Shown in pieces: positions 8,905-17,325 of a stretch of DNA of 64,000 nt (its first letter is position 1; each line of letters begins with the position of its first letter). Below the pieces are notes generated by a model that saw nothing but the letters and a program-made list of their open reading frames with translations, was not told the DNA's origin and did not search any database. The stretch lies in contig NZ_JAPPUY010000004.1 of NCBI RefSeq assembly GCF_026712245.1, positions 496,001-560,000 on the forward strand, given 5' to 3'. The DNA is from Roseateles hydrophilus. GTDB lineage: Bacteria; Pseudomonadota; Gammaproteobacteria; Burkholderiales; Burkholderiaceae_C. The position numbers and the translations under genes are program-made.

Positions 8905-10614
8905 TCAATTCAGACGCACCGCCGTGTCGAACTGCCAGCTGCGCCGGATCTCCACCACGTCGTAGTCCCGCAGCAGCCCCGGCGGGAAGGCCGGGTAGTT
9001 GGCTTGTGCACGCACGATGCGTGTGATGGCCTCGTCCACCGCGGGCACACCGCTGGAGCGCACGAAGGTGACGGCCTCCACCGAGCCGTCGCTGCGCACG
9101 GCCACCGTGACGACGGCGGCACTGTGCGGCTGGCGGGCCAGCTCGCGCACGGTGTCGGGTGGCGTGTTGTTCTCGATCTTGCGCGCCCAGGCCTCGCCGT
9201 AGAGCGCCAGCTCGGCATGGCTGTCGATGCGGCCGAACAGGCGGCCGCGCCGCGCCGGCACCCAGTCGGGGCGCTGGCGCTCGGGGTCGCGCTGGGCGTC
9301 GCGGCGGGCGGCCTCTTCGTCCAGCTGGCGGCCGATGGCGCGCTTGCGGGCCTCGCGTTGCTCCTCCTCGGCGCGGGCCTGCGCCTGGGCGGCGGCCAGC
9401 CGGGCGGCCTGCTGACGGGCGGCCTCGGCGCGCTCGGCCTCCTGGCGTGCGGCCGCGAGGCGAGCCGCTTCGGCGTTGGCCGCTTCGGCGCGTGTGACCT
9501 CGGCCTGGGCGGCGGCCAGGCGGGCGGCCTCCGCCTGCGCCGCCTGCACCGCCTGTTGCCGCGCCAGCTCGGCCCGCGCGGCCGCCTGGCGGGCCGCCTC
9601 GGCGCGCTCGGCAGCCAGGCGCAGCGCCTCGGCGCGTGCCGCCTCCAGCCGCTGGGCGTCCTGGCGCAGCGCTTCCTGGCGGGCGGCCTCCAGCTGCTGC
9701 GCGCCCTGCTGGGCCTGCAGGCGGGCAGCGTCCAGCTGGGCGATGTCGGCGCCACGGTCCGCGGCTGCGCCGCCGGCCCGCAAGGCCTCGCTGCCGCGCC
9801 GCAGCGCCTGCACGCTGCTGCCGGCGGTCAGGCCCAGTGTGGAGACGACGGCTGATGGCAGCGCGATGCCCTCGGGCCGTTCGCCCGGCAGCGTCGGGCC
9901 GGCCCGCTCGCCGAGCAGGCGCAGCGCATCGCCGCTGCGCTTCACGCGCTCCACGGCGGGGCCGGACGCGGCGGTGAGCGCTGCCACCACGGCCGCGGGC
10001 GCAGGCGGCTGCACGGCGCCCAGGTCGCTCACGACGTCGCTGCGGGGCTGCAGGCGCTCGCGCTGCAGGGCTTGCACGGCCGGGCTGCTGGCGCCGGCCA
10101 TCACGGCCACGGCAGCCGCCGGCACGGCCGAGGCCGCCGGCAGCGCCCAGGCCGCCACGGGGCGCGGCGTGGTGAGCACGGCGCGGGCGGGCGGCGCCTC
10201 CACGGTAGCGTCGGCCGCCGGCGCGGCCAGCAGGCGCACCTCGGGCACTTCTGGCTTGGCGGCCGCATCGCCGGCACCCGGCGCCGCTTCCGCCAGTGCG
10301 CCAATGGCCGCCGGCTCATCCGTCGGCCCGGCAGGGGCGGTGGCCACCGCGGCCGCGGCGTCCTGGGGCAGTTCGGGCGCGGGCAGCGCCGCCTGCCCGG
10401 GCGGGGGCGACGCCAGCACGACGCGCAGCTCAGGCGCTTCGACGCGGCGCTTCTGCCAGGGGAAGTCCAGCCCCGGCAAGCCCTGACCCTGGCCGAAGCT
10501 CAGCGACAGCAGCACTCCATGCGCCAGCAACGACAGCAGCGCCGCCGGCGGCAGCGGCCAGCGGGGGCGTCGGCGTGGCCAGGCGGGCACGGCGCCGCTC
10601 AGGCCCATGCCCAT
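8905..10614 (-). CDS. TonB/TolA-like energy transducer with long Ala-rich coiled coil
   Basis: 569 residues. A short cytoplasmic N-terminus is followed by one membrane helix (about 22-42, PPAALLSLLAHGVLLSL). Then comes a Pro/Ala-rich spacer to about 285, and a highly charged Ala/Glu/Arg/Gln coiled coil from about 290 to 440 made of AEAARLAA-like repeats. A TonB C-terminal fold follows (about 465-569; VTVAVRSDGSVEAVTFVRSSG). The build combines a TolA-like stalk with a TonB-like tip, which suggests a transducer spanning the periplasm. It lies downstream of the metalloprotease and GH115-GH8 genes, so it could serve a polysaccharide receptor, but no receptor gene is in the window. Confidence 0.82.
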   Translation of the reverse strand: MGMGLSGAVPAWPRRRPRWPLPPAALLSLLAHGVLLSLSFGQGQGLPGLDFPWQKRRVEAPELRVVLASPPPGQAALPAPELPQDAAAAVATAPAGPTDEPAAIGALAEAAPGAGDAAAKPEVPEVRLLAAPAADATVEAPPARAVLTTPRPVAAWALPAASAVPAAAVAVMAGASSPAVQALQRERLQPRSDVVSDLGAVQPPAPAAVVAALTAASGPAVERVKRSGDALRLLGERAGPTLPGERPEGIALPSAVVSTLGLTAGSSVQALRRGSEALRAGGAAADRGADIAQLDAARLQAQQGAQQLEAARQEALRQDAQRLEAARAEALRLAAERAEAARQAAARAELARQQAVQAAQAEAARLAAAQAEVTRAEAANAEAARLAAARQEAERAEAARQQAARLAAAQAQARAEEEQREARKRAIGRQLDEEAARRDAQRDPERQRPDWVPARRGRLFGRIDSHAELALYGEAWARKIENNTPPDTVRELARQPHSAAVVTVAVRSDGSVEAVTFVRSSGVPAVDEAITRIVRAQANYPAFPPGLLRDYDVVEIRRSWQFDTAVRLN

Positions 10615-10743
10615 GCACCTACCCTGCCCTGATCCGCCTGGATGCTTGCCCTCCGCATGCGCGCGATTGTCCCCGGCCGCACGCGGCGGCGCGGCCAGGG
10701 CGGCCCCCTCAAAGGCGGGTCAGCGCGCCAGGGGCAAGGGCGC

Positions 10744-13317
10744 TCAATGCGCGTGGCCCGGCCAGCAGGCGTGGGGCTGGGCCGGCTCGCTGGCCTCGTG
10801 GCCAAACACGGGCACCACCACCGGCAGGGCGATGGCGGCCGACGCGAAGCGCGGGTCCAGCGCCTTGGCGATGCCGTCGCCCAACGCGGCGAGGTGGGCA
10901 CGGCGGCCCATGTCGCCGCGCGAAGCCGCAGCAGCCAGCACGCGCTGCAGGTCCACCAGCTCGGCGCGGATGAGGGCTTCGCCGTCGTCGCTGCCGAGCA
11001 GGTTGCGCGCGCTCAGCCGGCTGGTCAGCGTCTCCACCAGCGCGCGCTGCAGGCTGCGGCGCGGCGCGCTGATGGCGGCCGCGCCATCCAGCTCGCCGAA
11101 TGCACCACGCCGCAGATCGGCCAGCAGGTCCTGCAGCCGGTAGGCGCCGCTGCCCAGCGTGGCCTCCTGGGTCACCAGGCGCAGCGTGCGCGCGGGCGCC
11201 AGCAGCTGGCGAAGCAGCGAGCGCTGCTGCAGCGTCAACAGCGTGCCGGCCGCATACGGGCTCAGGCGCTGCGTGATGGCGGGGTCCAGAAGCCAGTCGG
11301 GCGTGGCCAGCACATGCCGGGTCAGGAAGGCCATGGCCCGCGCCTGCTGCGCGCGCGGCACGGGCTTGGCGATGGCGCCGGGCTGGTCGTTGTGCTTGTT
11401 CTGCACCTCGTAGCCGCCGACGACAGCCACCACATGGCCCATCTCACGCGCCCATTGCTGCCAGGTGGCCTGGTACAGGCGCAGCAGCAGCTGATCGTCG
11501 CCGCCGTCCTGCGGCACGGCGGCGGGCAGCATCTTCATCACGCGCTGCAGGTTGGCCAGGCCCAGGCCGGTGGCGGTCACCGCATCGGCGTCGCCCACGG
11601 CCTCGGTGTTCTCGCCGACATCGCCGCCCTCGGCCTTGGGCGCGTTGAAGCGCAGCCAGGGCTTGGCCTCCTGCTCGCGGGCCCACAGGTTGAGCTGCTG
11701 GCGCTCGTCCTCGGGCGTCTTGGCGCTCGGGATGGGCGTGTAGCCCCAGCGCGTGGCGAAGATGTCGTAGGGGCCGATCTTGGGGATGAGCAGCGCCGGG
11801 TCCAGCTTGTCCTCGGGCTGCACGAGGTAGTTGAAGCGGCTGTAGTCCATCAGCGTGGGCACATGGCCCATGGTCTTGAGCCACTCCGCGTCGCGCAGCT
11901 TGGACACGGGGTATTGCGAGCTGGCCTTCATGTTGTGCGGAAAGCCCAGCGAATGCCCCACCTCGTGCGTGACGACGTAGGCCACCAGCTCGCCCATCAG
12001 GTCGTCGGGCAACGGCAGCTTGCGGGCGCGCGGGTCCAGCGGGCCGACCTGCGTGACGTACCAGTCCTGCTGCAGCTGCAGGATGTTGTGATACATGACG
12101 ATGTTGGCGTTCAGGATCTCGCCGCTGCGCGGGTCGGCCAGGTGCGGGCCGTAGGCGTTCGGGATGGGCGACGGCACCCAGCGGATGACGCTGTAGCGCA
12201 CGTCCTCGGGGTCGAACTCGGGGTCTTCCTCGGCCGTGGGATAGGGCCGGGCCTGCACGGCGTTCTTGAAGCCGGCCGCCTCGAAGGCGATGTTCCAGGC
12301 CTCGATACCCTTCTTGACGAAGGGCACCAGCGCCGTGGGCGTGGCCTTGTCGATGTACCAGACGATGGGCTTGACCGGCTCGCTGAGCGCGGCCGCGGGG
12401 TCTTTCTTCTCCAGGCGCCAGCGGGTGATGACGCGCTGCTGACGGGCCTCCTGCAGGCCGGCGCCGAAGTCCATGCGGCTGACGCTGAAGAAGCCGACGC
12501 GGTCGTCCAGCAGCCGCGGCTGCATGGGCTGCTCGGGCAGGCGCACGATGTTGTAGGCCACGTTGACCGACACGCTGCGCGGTGCCGGCCCGGCCACGAG
12601 CACCGGCACGCCGGGTGCGGCGGGCACGGGCGTGGGGGCGACGCTGTAGGTCTGTACCGCATCCACGCGGACGCTGCCCGCGAAGGCCTTGGTGCTGTCC
12701 ACATAGCTGCGGCTGGCATCGGCCGAACCGCGCACCACCGAGCGTGCGCTGAAGTCGCCGAACTCGGACGCGAACAACCGCGTGACCTCGATGACCGGCG
12801 CGCCGCCCTTGCCGAAGGCCTCGACCGGGAACACGGCCAGGATGGCCTCGCGCTGCGACTGCGCCACCGCGTCGGCCATCACGTTGCCGGGCGCCGTGAC
12901 GGCGCTGTGCGACACGCGCTGTACCAGCACGCGGTTCTGGTGCAGCACGAAGCGCAGCACGTCCTGGTGCAGCGCGCGGCCGACGTGGTCCTGCCCGGCC
13001 GGCACCGCGGTGGCATTGGCCACCATCAGCAGTGGCTGGTCGAGCAGCGCCTTGGGGATCTCGAAGTACAGCTTGGCCTTGACGCGGTGCACCGCGAACA
13101 GGCCCTGCTGGGTCTTGGCGTCCGAGGTGATGACCTTGTCGAAGGGCTTGGGCTCGGACGGGTCAGGTAGCACCACCGGCGGGCGGGCGCCGGCAGCCGC
13201 AGCGGCCGACGCGGCCCCAGCCGGCGGCACGGGCGGCGTCTGCGCCCAGGCCTGGCCGGCAGCGAGCGTGAGGGTCAGGAGCGCGAGCCGCGCACGGCCC
13301 CGGTGGTCTTTCTGCAT
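10744..13317 (-). CDS. Secreted zinc-dependent metalloprotease (DUF5117/DUF5118 type)
   Basis: An 857-residue exported protein with an N-terminal signal peptide ending AGQAWA. It carries the extended zinc motif HEVGHSLGFPHN (His451, Glu452, His455) typical of the metzincin-like DUF5117 group. An upstream ATG 18 bases earlier is less likely, because the AAGGGA ribosome site lies between the two ATGs and serves the one at 13317. The gene begins 97 bases after the GH115-GH8 stop on the same strand and may be co-transcribed. Its substrate is unknown, and a role in processing surface proteins is only a guess. Confidence 0.9.
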   Translation of the reverse strand: MQKDHRGRARLALLTLTLAAGQAWAQTPPVPPAGAASAAAAAGARPPVVLPDPSEPKPFDKVITSDAKTQQGLFAVHRVKAKLYFEIPKALLDQPLLMVANATAVPAGQDHVGRALHQDVLRFVLHQNRVLVQRVSHSAVTAPGNVMADAVAQSQREAILAVFPVEAFGKGGAPVIEVTRLFASEFGDFSARSVVRGSADASRSYVDSTKAFAGSVRVDAVQTYSVAPTPVPAAPGVPVLVAGPAPRSVSVNVAYNIVRLPEQPMQPRLLDDRVGFFSVSRMDFGAGLQEARQQRVITRWRLEKKDPAAALSEPVKPIVWYIDKATPTALVPFVKKGIEAWNIAFEAAGFKNAVQARPYPTAEEDPEFDPEDVRYSVIRWVPSPIPNAYGPHLADPRSGEILNANIVMYHNILQLQQDWYVTQVGPLDPRARKLPLPDDLMGELVAYVVTHEVGHSLGFPHNMKASSQYPVSKLRDAEWLKTMGHVPTLMDYSRFNYLVQPEDKLDPALLIPKIGPYDIFATRWGYTPIPSAKTPEDERQQLNLWAREQEAKPWLRFNAPKAEGGDVGENTEAVGDADAVTATGLGLANLQRVMKMLPAAVPQDGGDDQLLLRLYQATWQQWAREMGHVVAVVGGYEVQNKHNDQPGAIAKPVPRAQQARAMAFLTRHVLATPDWLLDPAITQRLSPYAAGTLLTLQQRSLLRQLLAPARTLRLVTQEATLGSGAYRLQDLLADLRRGAFGELDGAAAISAPRRSLQRALVETLTSRLSARNLLGSDDGEALIRAELVDLQRVLAAAASRGDMGRRAHLAALGDGIAKALDPRFASAAIALPVVVPVFGHEASEPAQPHACWPGHAH

Positions 13318-13414
13318 GGCATCCCTTGGTTGCACGCACCGCGGTGCGTGCGGGCGATGTTAGGGACAGCCACCCCGCCCTCGGCTCAGCGCCCTGCGCG
13401 TTTGCAGGTGAATC

Positions 13415-16400
13415 TCACCAGGCCTTGAAGCGCCCCGTGATGTGCAGCAGGTTCATGAACTGCAGCAGGCCGTCGTAGTAGCGCCACTGGCCGGTGGGCG
13501 GCTCCAGCGCCCAGAGGGCGTTGACAAAGGGCGCGGCCTGCGCCTCGTCCACCAGCAGCGCGGCCACCGCATTGCAGGAGATCAGGCCCTTGGATGGCTC
13601 GTCGTTGAGCGGCTTGCCGTCCAGCGTGTAGAGGTGGGTGTAGGGCTGCTTCTGCGACGCGAAGAAGTTCAGCAGCTTGTGGCTCAGGCCGTAGGCCGCC
13701 GGGTTCTTGCCCCACCAGGCCTGATCCACGCTCCAGTTCACGGCGGTGCGGAAGGCGTCGTAGCGGAAGTCCTCATGACCCTCCAGCACCTTGGGGCGGC
13801 CGTCGAAGTGCGCGTAGTCGGGCGTCAGGCCGGTGCGCGGGTGGGCGGCCTTGGAGAAGTAGGCGCGGCTGATGTCGGCGATCTCGCGCCAGCGCTGGCG
13901 GTCCTCGGCCTTGGCGGCACGGCGGGCCCAGATCTCGTAGAACGCCGGCAGGTGGTAGGACGGGTCGCTGAAGTCCGCCGCGTCGCCCACCGGCACGAAC
14001 ACGACCTGGCCGTGCTGCGGCGAGAAGATGGCGCGCGCGCCGTCCTTGATGCCGCCGTTCATCGTCTCCTTGTGCAGCATGGCGGTCAGGAGTTCCTGCG
14101 CCTGGGCGTTGTAGTCGTAGATGCCCTGACCGTTGCCCCAGCGCGAGGCCGCCATCAACAGCGCGGTGGCGAAGTACTCCTCGCCGTCGGAGGCGGGCAC
14201 GGCATCCTTGCCGAAGCCGGCGCAGCCCTCGGGCTTGCACTGCCAGCGGAAATAGCTCTGGCGCGGGCCGCTGCGGTAGCGCATGTGCGTCCAGGCCCAG
14301 TTCCACAGCGCGTCGAACTCGGCCTTGCGGCCCATCTGCACGGCCACCATCATCCCGTAGGACATGCCCTCGCTGCGCACGTCGTTGTTGCCCACGTCCA
14401 GCACATAGGCGGCGGGGCCGTCGGGCGTGGCGGCGGCGGGGTAGACGATGCGCTGATCCTTGCCACCCTCGAACAGCGAGCGCCAGTAACTGTCCAGCTT
14501 GGCGGTGATGTCGGCCTCGGTGATGTCCGGGCGCAGCTCACGCAGCAGGTTGCGGTACTGGCCGGTCTCGGCGGCGGCGGAGCGCAGCACCGCGTCGCCT
14601 ACGTTGCCCGGCACCAGCACCAGGCGCTGCAGCACGGCGTTGTCGTCCAGGCGCCAGAGGCGCACGACATGCTTGCCCGCCGGCAGCTGCACTGGCGCCG
14701 CCCGCAGCACGACGTTGTTGTCGATGACGGCCTTGGACCAGTCCTTCTGCTCGCGCGTGTCGGCCGACGTGGCGGTGGGCACGAGCTGCAGCGTCAGCGT
14801 CTGCGGCGCCCGGTCGCCGATGGCCACGGCGATGCGGATGCCGCCGGCCTTGCGCACGTCGACGGTGGGCACCATGTGCAGCTCCAGCGTCCAGCGCTGG
14901 GGCTGCTCGGTCTGCACCTCGTACTCCAGCCTGACGTCGTCGGCCAGCGTGGTGGCGGCACGGCCCTGCGGCAGCGAGAGCACGGCGCCTTGGTGCTGGC
15001 CGAGATTGGGGATGGCCGTCCAGCTCAGGCCCTTGGCGTTGTGGGCGCGCACGTACTGCGTGGCCTCGACGACCTGCGGCGCGAAGGGCCCGGCGGGCTG
15101 GGCGTGGGTCAGCTGCCGCTGCACCACCGCGGCATCCACCGAGCCGGCCACGCGCTTCACGGCCGGCATGAGGTTCTTCTCGGGCTGCTGCCAGGTCGTG
15201 TAGCCGATGTGGACCTGCAGCATCATGCCGGCCCACTTGCCGCCGGCCAGCGCGTGGTACTGGTCGCTGATGGCCTGGTCGCGCTTGAACAGCGCCTCGG
15301 CCTGGTCGGCAAACACGTTGGCGCGCGGGTCGTTCTTGGCGGCCAGCGCGCGGTTCCAGGCCACGGCGTAGTAGAGCCGGTAGAGGTTGGCCAACGCGAT
15401 GACCGGGTGCTCGACGAGCTGGAAGTAGGCGTCGAGCTGGTCCGGCCGCAGCTGCGCCTTGACCTGGGCGACGCGGGCTTCCAGCACGTCCCACTCGGCG
15501 ATGCGGCGGCCGAAGTCACCGCCCACCAGCGCGTCAGGCGTGATGGGCCCGAGACGGAAGCTGTTCGCATCCACCAGCTCTGGCTTGCGGCGCGCGGCGT
15601 ACTGGCTGTAGCGCGTGACCAGCTCGGCAATCTCGGCCGCCTGTGCGGCGCCGAAGGTGGATGCCGCCCAGTGGCGCGGGTAGGCCTTCAGCGCGTCCGG
15701 CGTCATGGCCTGGGGCGCCCAGGCCATGTCGAGGAAGAAGTGCGTGGGGAACTCCACCGGCTTGATATCGCCCACGTTGACGATCCACAGCGCATCGGCG
15801 CCATGCGCGCGGGCCAGGTCCATCTGCTGCCAGGTCTTCTCGATCTGGTTGGTGTTCAGCCACTTGTAGTTGCGCGGGCCGCCGACGTAGTCGAAGTGGT
15901 AGTACACGCCGTAGCCGCCGGGCCGCCGGGGCGCGGCCGGGTCGGGCAGGCGGCGGATCTGGCCCCAGTTGTCGTCGGCGAACAGCAGCAGCACGTCGTC
16001 GGGCACCTTGAGCCCGGCGTCGTAGTAGTCCTGCACCTCCTTGTAGAGCGCCCACATCTGCGGCGTCTTGTCGGCCGGCTGCTTGGTCACCTCGGCAATG
16101 AGGCGGCGCTGGTCCTTGACGATGGTTTCCAGCAGCGTGGTGGCGGTGTGCTCGCTCATGGGCTCGTCGCCGTCGCCACGCATGCCCACGGTGACCAGCG
16201 TGTCGAAGGCGCTGCCGTCGGGCCGGCCCATCATGCGCTGGATGCCACCGCGCCAGAACTCGCGCAGCTGCGGCGCGTTCCTGGTGTAGTCCCAGGCGCC
16301 GCCCTTGAAGCGCTGCCATTCGTCGTGCGCGCGGCTCATGGGCTCGTGGTGGGAGGTGCCCATCACGATGCCCATCTCGTCGGCCAGCACCATGTTGCGC

Positions 16401-17188
16401 GGGTCATCCGCGTTGAAGGCGCGCGGCGCCCACATCGCCGGCCACAGGTAGTTGGCCTTCAGGCGCAGCAGCAGCTCGAAGACATGCGCATACATCTTCG
16501 CGTTCGCGCCGCCGAACTTGGCCTGGGCCCAGGTGCTGAGCGCGGGCGCCTCATCGTTGATGAAGATGCCGCGGTACTTGACGCCCGGCTGGTCGCGCCG
16601 CGCGCCCGGCGTGATGAACACATCGGCCCGGCGCGCCACCGGCACGTCGGCCCACCAGTGCCAGGGGCTGACGCCGATGCGGGCCGACAGGTCATAGCCG
16701 CCGAACACGGCTCCGCGCCGGTCCGAGCCCGCGATGACCAGCGCGCGGTCCACGCCCGGGAAGGGCTGCTCCACCACCACCTGCCGGAACGCCTCCCACT
16801 GCCCGGCCAGGTCCGCCGTCTGCAGCTTGCCGGCCTGAGCCAGGGCGGCCAGCAGCGGACTGCGGCCCAGCTGCGCCACCAGCACCAGCTCGCGCGGCGC
16901 CCGGGCCACGCCGTCCAGCAGCGCTGCCGGGCGACCCGCCACGCGTTGCAAGTCGCCCGCCAGGCTGCGGCCCAGGTGTTGCAGCGCGGGGTCGGCGCCG
17001 GCCTCCACGACCACAGCCGCCGGCTGCCCGCCGCGCACCAGGCCAAAGCTGTGGCCCGCGTCGCGGTCGCAGACGGAGGCCGGCGTGTCGCAGGCCAACG
17101 CGCCAGCGCTGCAGAACGCCAGCCCGAGTGCGAGGCCCCGCAGCGGCGCCCGCCAAGCAAGGCCTGGCATTTTGAGAATCGTGATCAT
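13415..17188 (-). CDS. Secreted GH115 alpha-glucuronidase / GH8 reducing-end xylanase fusion
   Basis: One uninterrupted frame of about 1257 residues. A signal peptide (ending SAGALA) leads into a GH115 catalytic part (about 60-600; motifs GIFINDEAP, YLWPAMW, GMRGDGDEPM, LLLFADDNWG). A beta-sandwich of the kind that ends GH115 enzymes follows (about 700-865), then a complete GH8 domain (about 872-1257). GH8 acidic residues are visible at Glu940 (RSEGMSYGMM), Asp1001 (SDGEEYF) and Asp1144 (RYDAFR), and the domain resembles reducing-end exo-oligoxylanases. GH115 removes (4-O-methyl)glucuronate side chains and GH8 would cut the bare xylooligosaccharides. It is divergent from the GH10 xylanase. 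The start is uncertain: ATGs at 17212, 17188 and 17170 are possible. Confidence 0.88.
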   Translation of the reverse strand: MITILKMPGLAWRAPLRGLALGLAFCSAGALACDTPASVCDRDAGHSFGLVRGGQPAAVVVEAGADPALQHLGRSLAGDLQRVAGRPAALLDGVARAPRELVLVAQLGRSPLLAALAQAGKLQTADLAGQWEAFRQVVVEQPFPGVDRALVIAGSDRRGAVFGGYDLSARIGVSPWHWWADVPVARRADVFITPGARRDQPGVKYRGIFINDEAPALSTWAQAKFGGANAKMYAHVFELLLRLKANYLWPAMWAPRAFNADDPRNMVLADEMGIVMGTSHHEPMSRAHDEWQRFKGGAWDYTRNAPQLREFWRGGIQRMMGRPDGSAFDTLVTVGMRGDGDEPMSEHTATTLLETIVKDQRRLIAEVTKQPADKTPQMWALYKEVQDYYDAGLKVPDDVLLLFADDNWGQIRRLPDPAAPRRPGGYGVYYHFDYVGGPRNYKWLNTNQIEKTWQQMDLARAHGADALWIVNVGDIKPVEFPTHFFLDMAWAPQAMTPDALKAYPRHWAASTFGAAQAAEIAELVTRYSQYAARRKPELVDANSFRLGPITPDALVGGDFGRRIAEWDVLEARVAQVKAQLRPDQLDAYFQLVEHPVIALANLYRLYYAVAWNRALAAKNDPRANVFADQAEALFKRDQAISDQYHALAGGKWAGMMLQVHIGYTTWQQPEKNLMPAVKRVAGSVDAAVVQRQLTHAQPAGPFAPQVVEATQYVRAHNAKGLSWTAIPNLGQHQGAVLSLPQGRAATTLADDVRLEYEVQTEQPQRWTLELHMVPTVDVRKAGGIRIAVAIGDRAPQTLTLQLVPTATSADTREQKDWSKAVIDNNVVLRAAPVQLPAGKHVVRLWRLDDNAVLQRLVLVPGNVGDAVLRSAAAETGQYRNLLRELRPDITEADITAKLDSYWRSLFEGGKDQRIVYPAAATPDGPAAYVLDVGNNDVRSEGMSYGMMVAVQMGRKAEFDALWNWAWTHMRYRSGPRQSYFRWQCKPEGCAGFGKDAVPASDGEEYFATALLMAASRWGNGQGIYDYNAQAQELLTAMLHKETMNGGIKDGARAIFSPQHGQVVFVPVGDAADFSDPSYHLPAFYEIWARRAAKAEDRQRWREIADISRAYFSKAAHPRTGLTPDYAHFDGRPKVLEGHEDFRYDAFRTAVNWSVDQAWWGKNPAAYGLSHKLLNFFASQKQPYTHLYTLDGKPLNDEPSKGLISCNAVAALLVDEAQAAPFVNALWALEPPTGQWRYYDGLLQFMNLLHITGRFKAW

Positions 17189-17287
17189 GTCTCTGAATGT
17201 TTGCGCAATCATTTTGAGTTTAAGAGCCGACCCTGCGAGCCAGACACCCTGGCAAACCACTAAGCCCGAGATTCGCGTCGATTTCTA

Positions 17288-17301
17288 TGATAGCGATACC
17301 A
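17288..17301. promoter_or_regulatory. Candidate LacI-type operator in the GH115-GH8 / GH10 promoter region
   Basis: TGATAGCGATACCA differs at two of 14 positions from the near-palindromic TGGTAGCGCTACCA type bound by LacI-family carbohydrate regulators in other plant-polymer degraders. It lies 24 bases before the chosen GH10 start and about 100 bases upstream of the divergent GH115-GH8 start, where an operator for both would be expected. No LacI-family gene is in the window; the local regulator is ROK type. This is a visual match only. Confidence 0.35.
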
Positions 17302-17325
17302 ACAAGACAACCCGCTTGGACAGGC

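Noticed and set aside
9300-9740. Tandem GC-rich repeats resembling a DNA satellite
   Set aside because: They encode the Ala/Glu/Arg coiled coil of the TonB-like protein.
10642-13170. An 842-codon plus-strand frame opposite the metalloprotease
   Set aside because: A shadow of the metalloprotease gene; rich in Arg, Gly, Gln and His, without recognisable domains.
17239-17253. Small inverted repeat GCCAG...CTGGC in the xylanase promoter gap
   Set aside because: Five-base arms are too short to be distinguished from chance at this GC content.
13442-17263. A 1273-codon plus-strand frame opposite the GH115-GH8 gene
   Set aside because: Its translation is low-complexity, with no domain or ribosome site, while the minus strand carries clear catalytic motifs.
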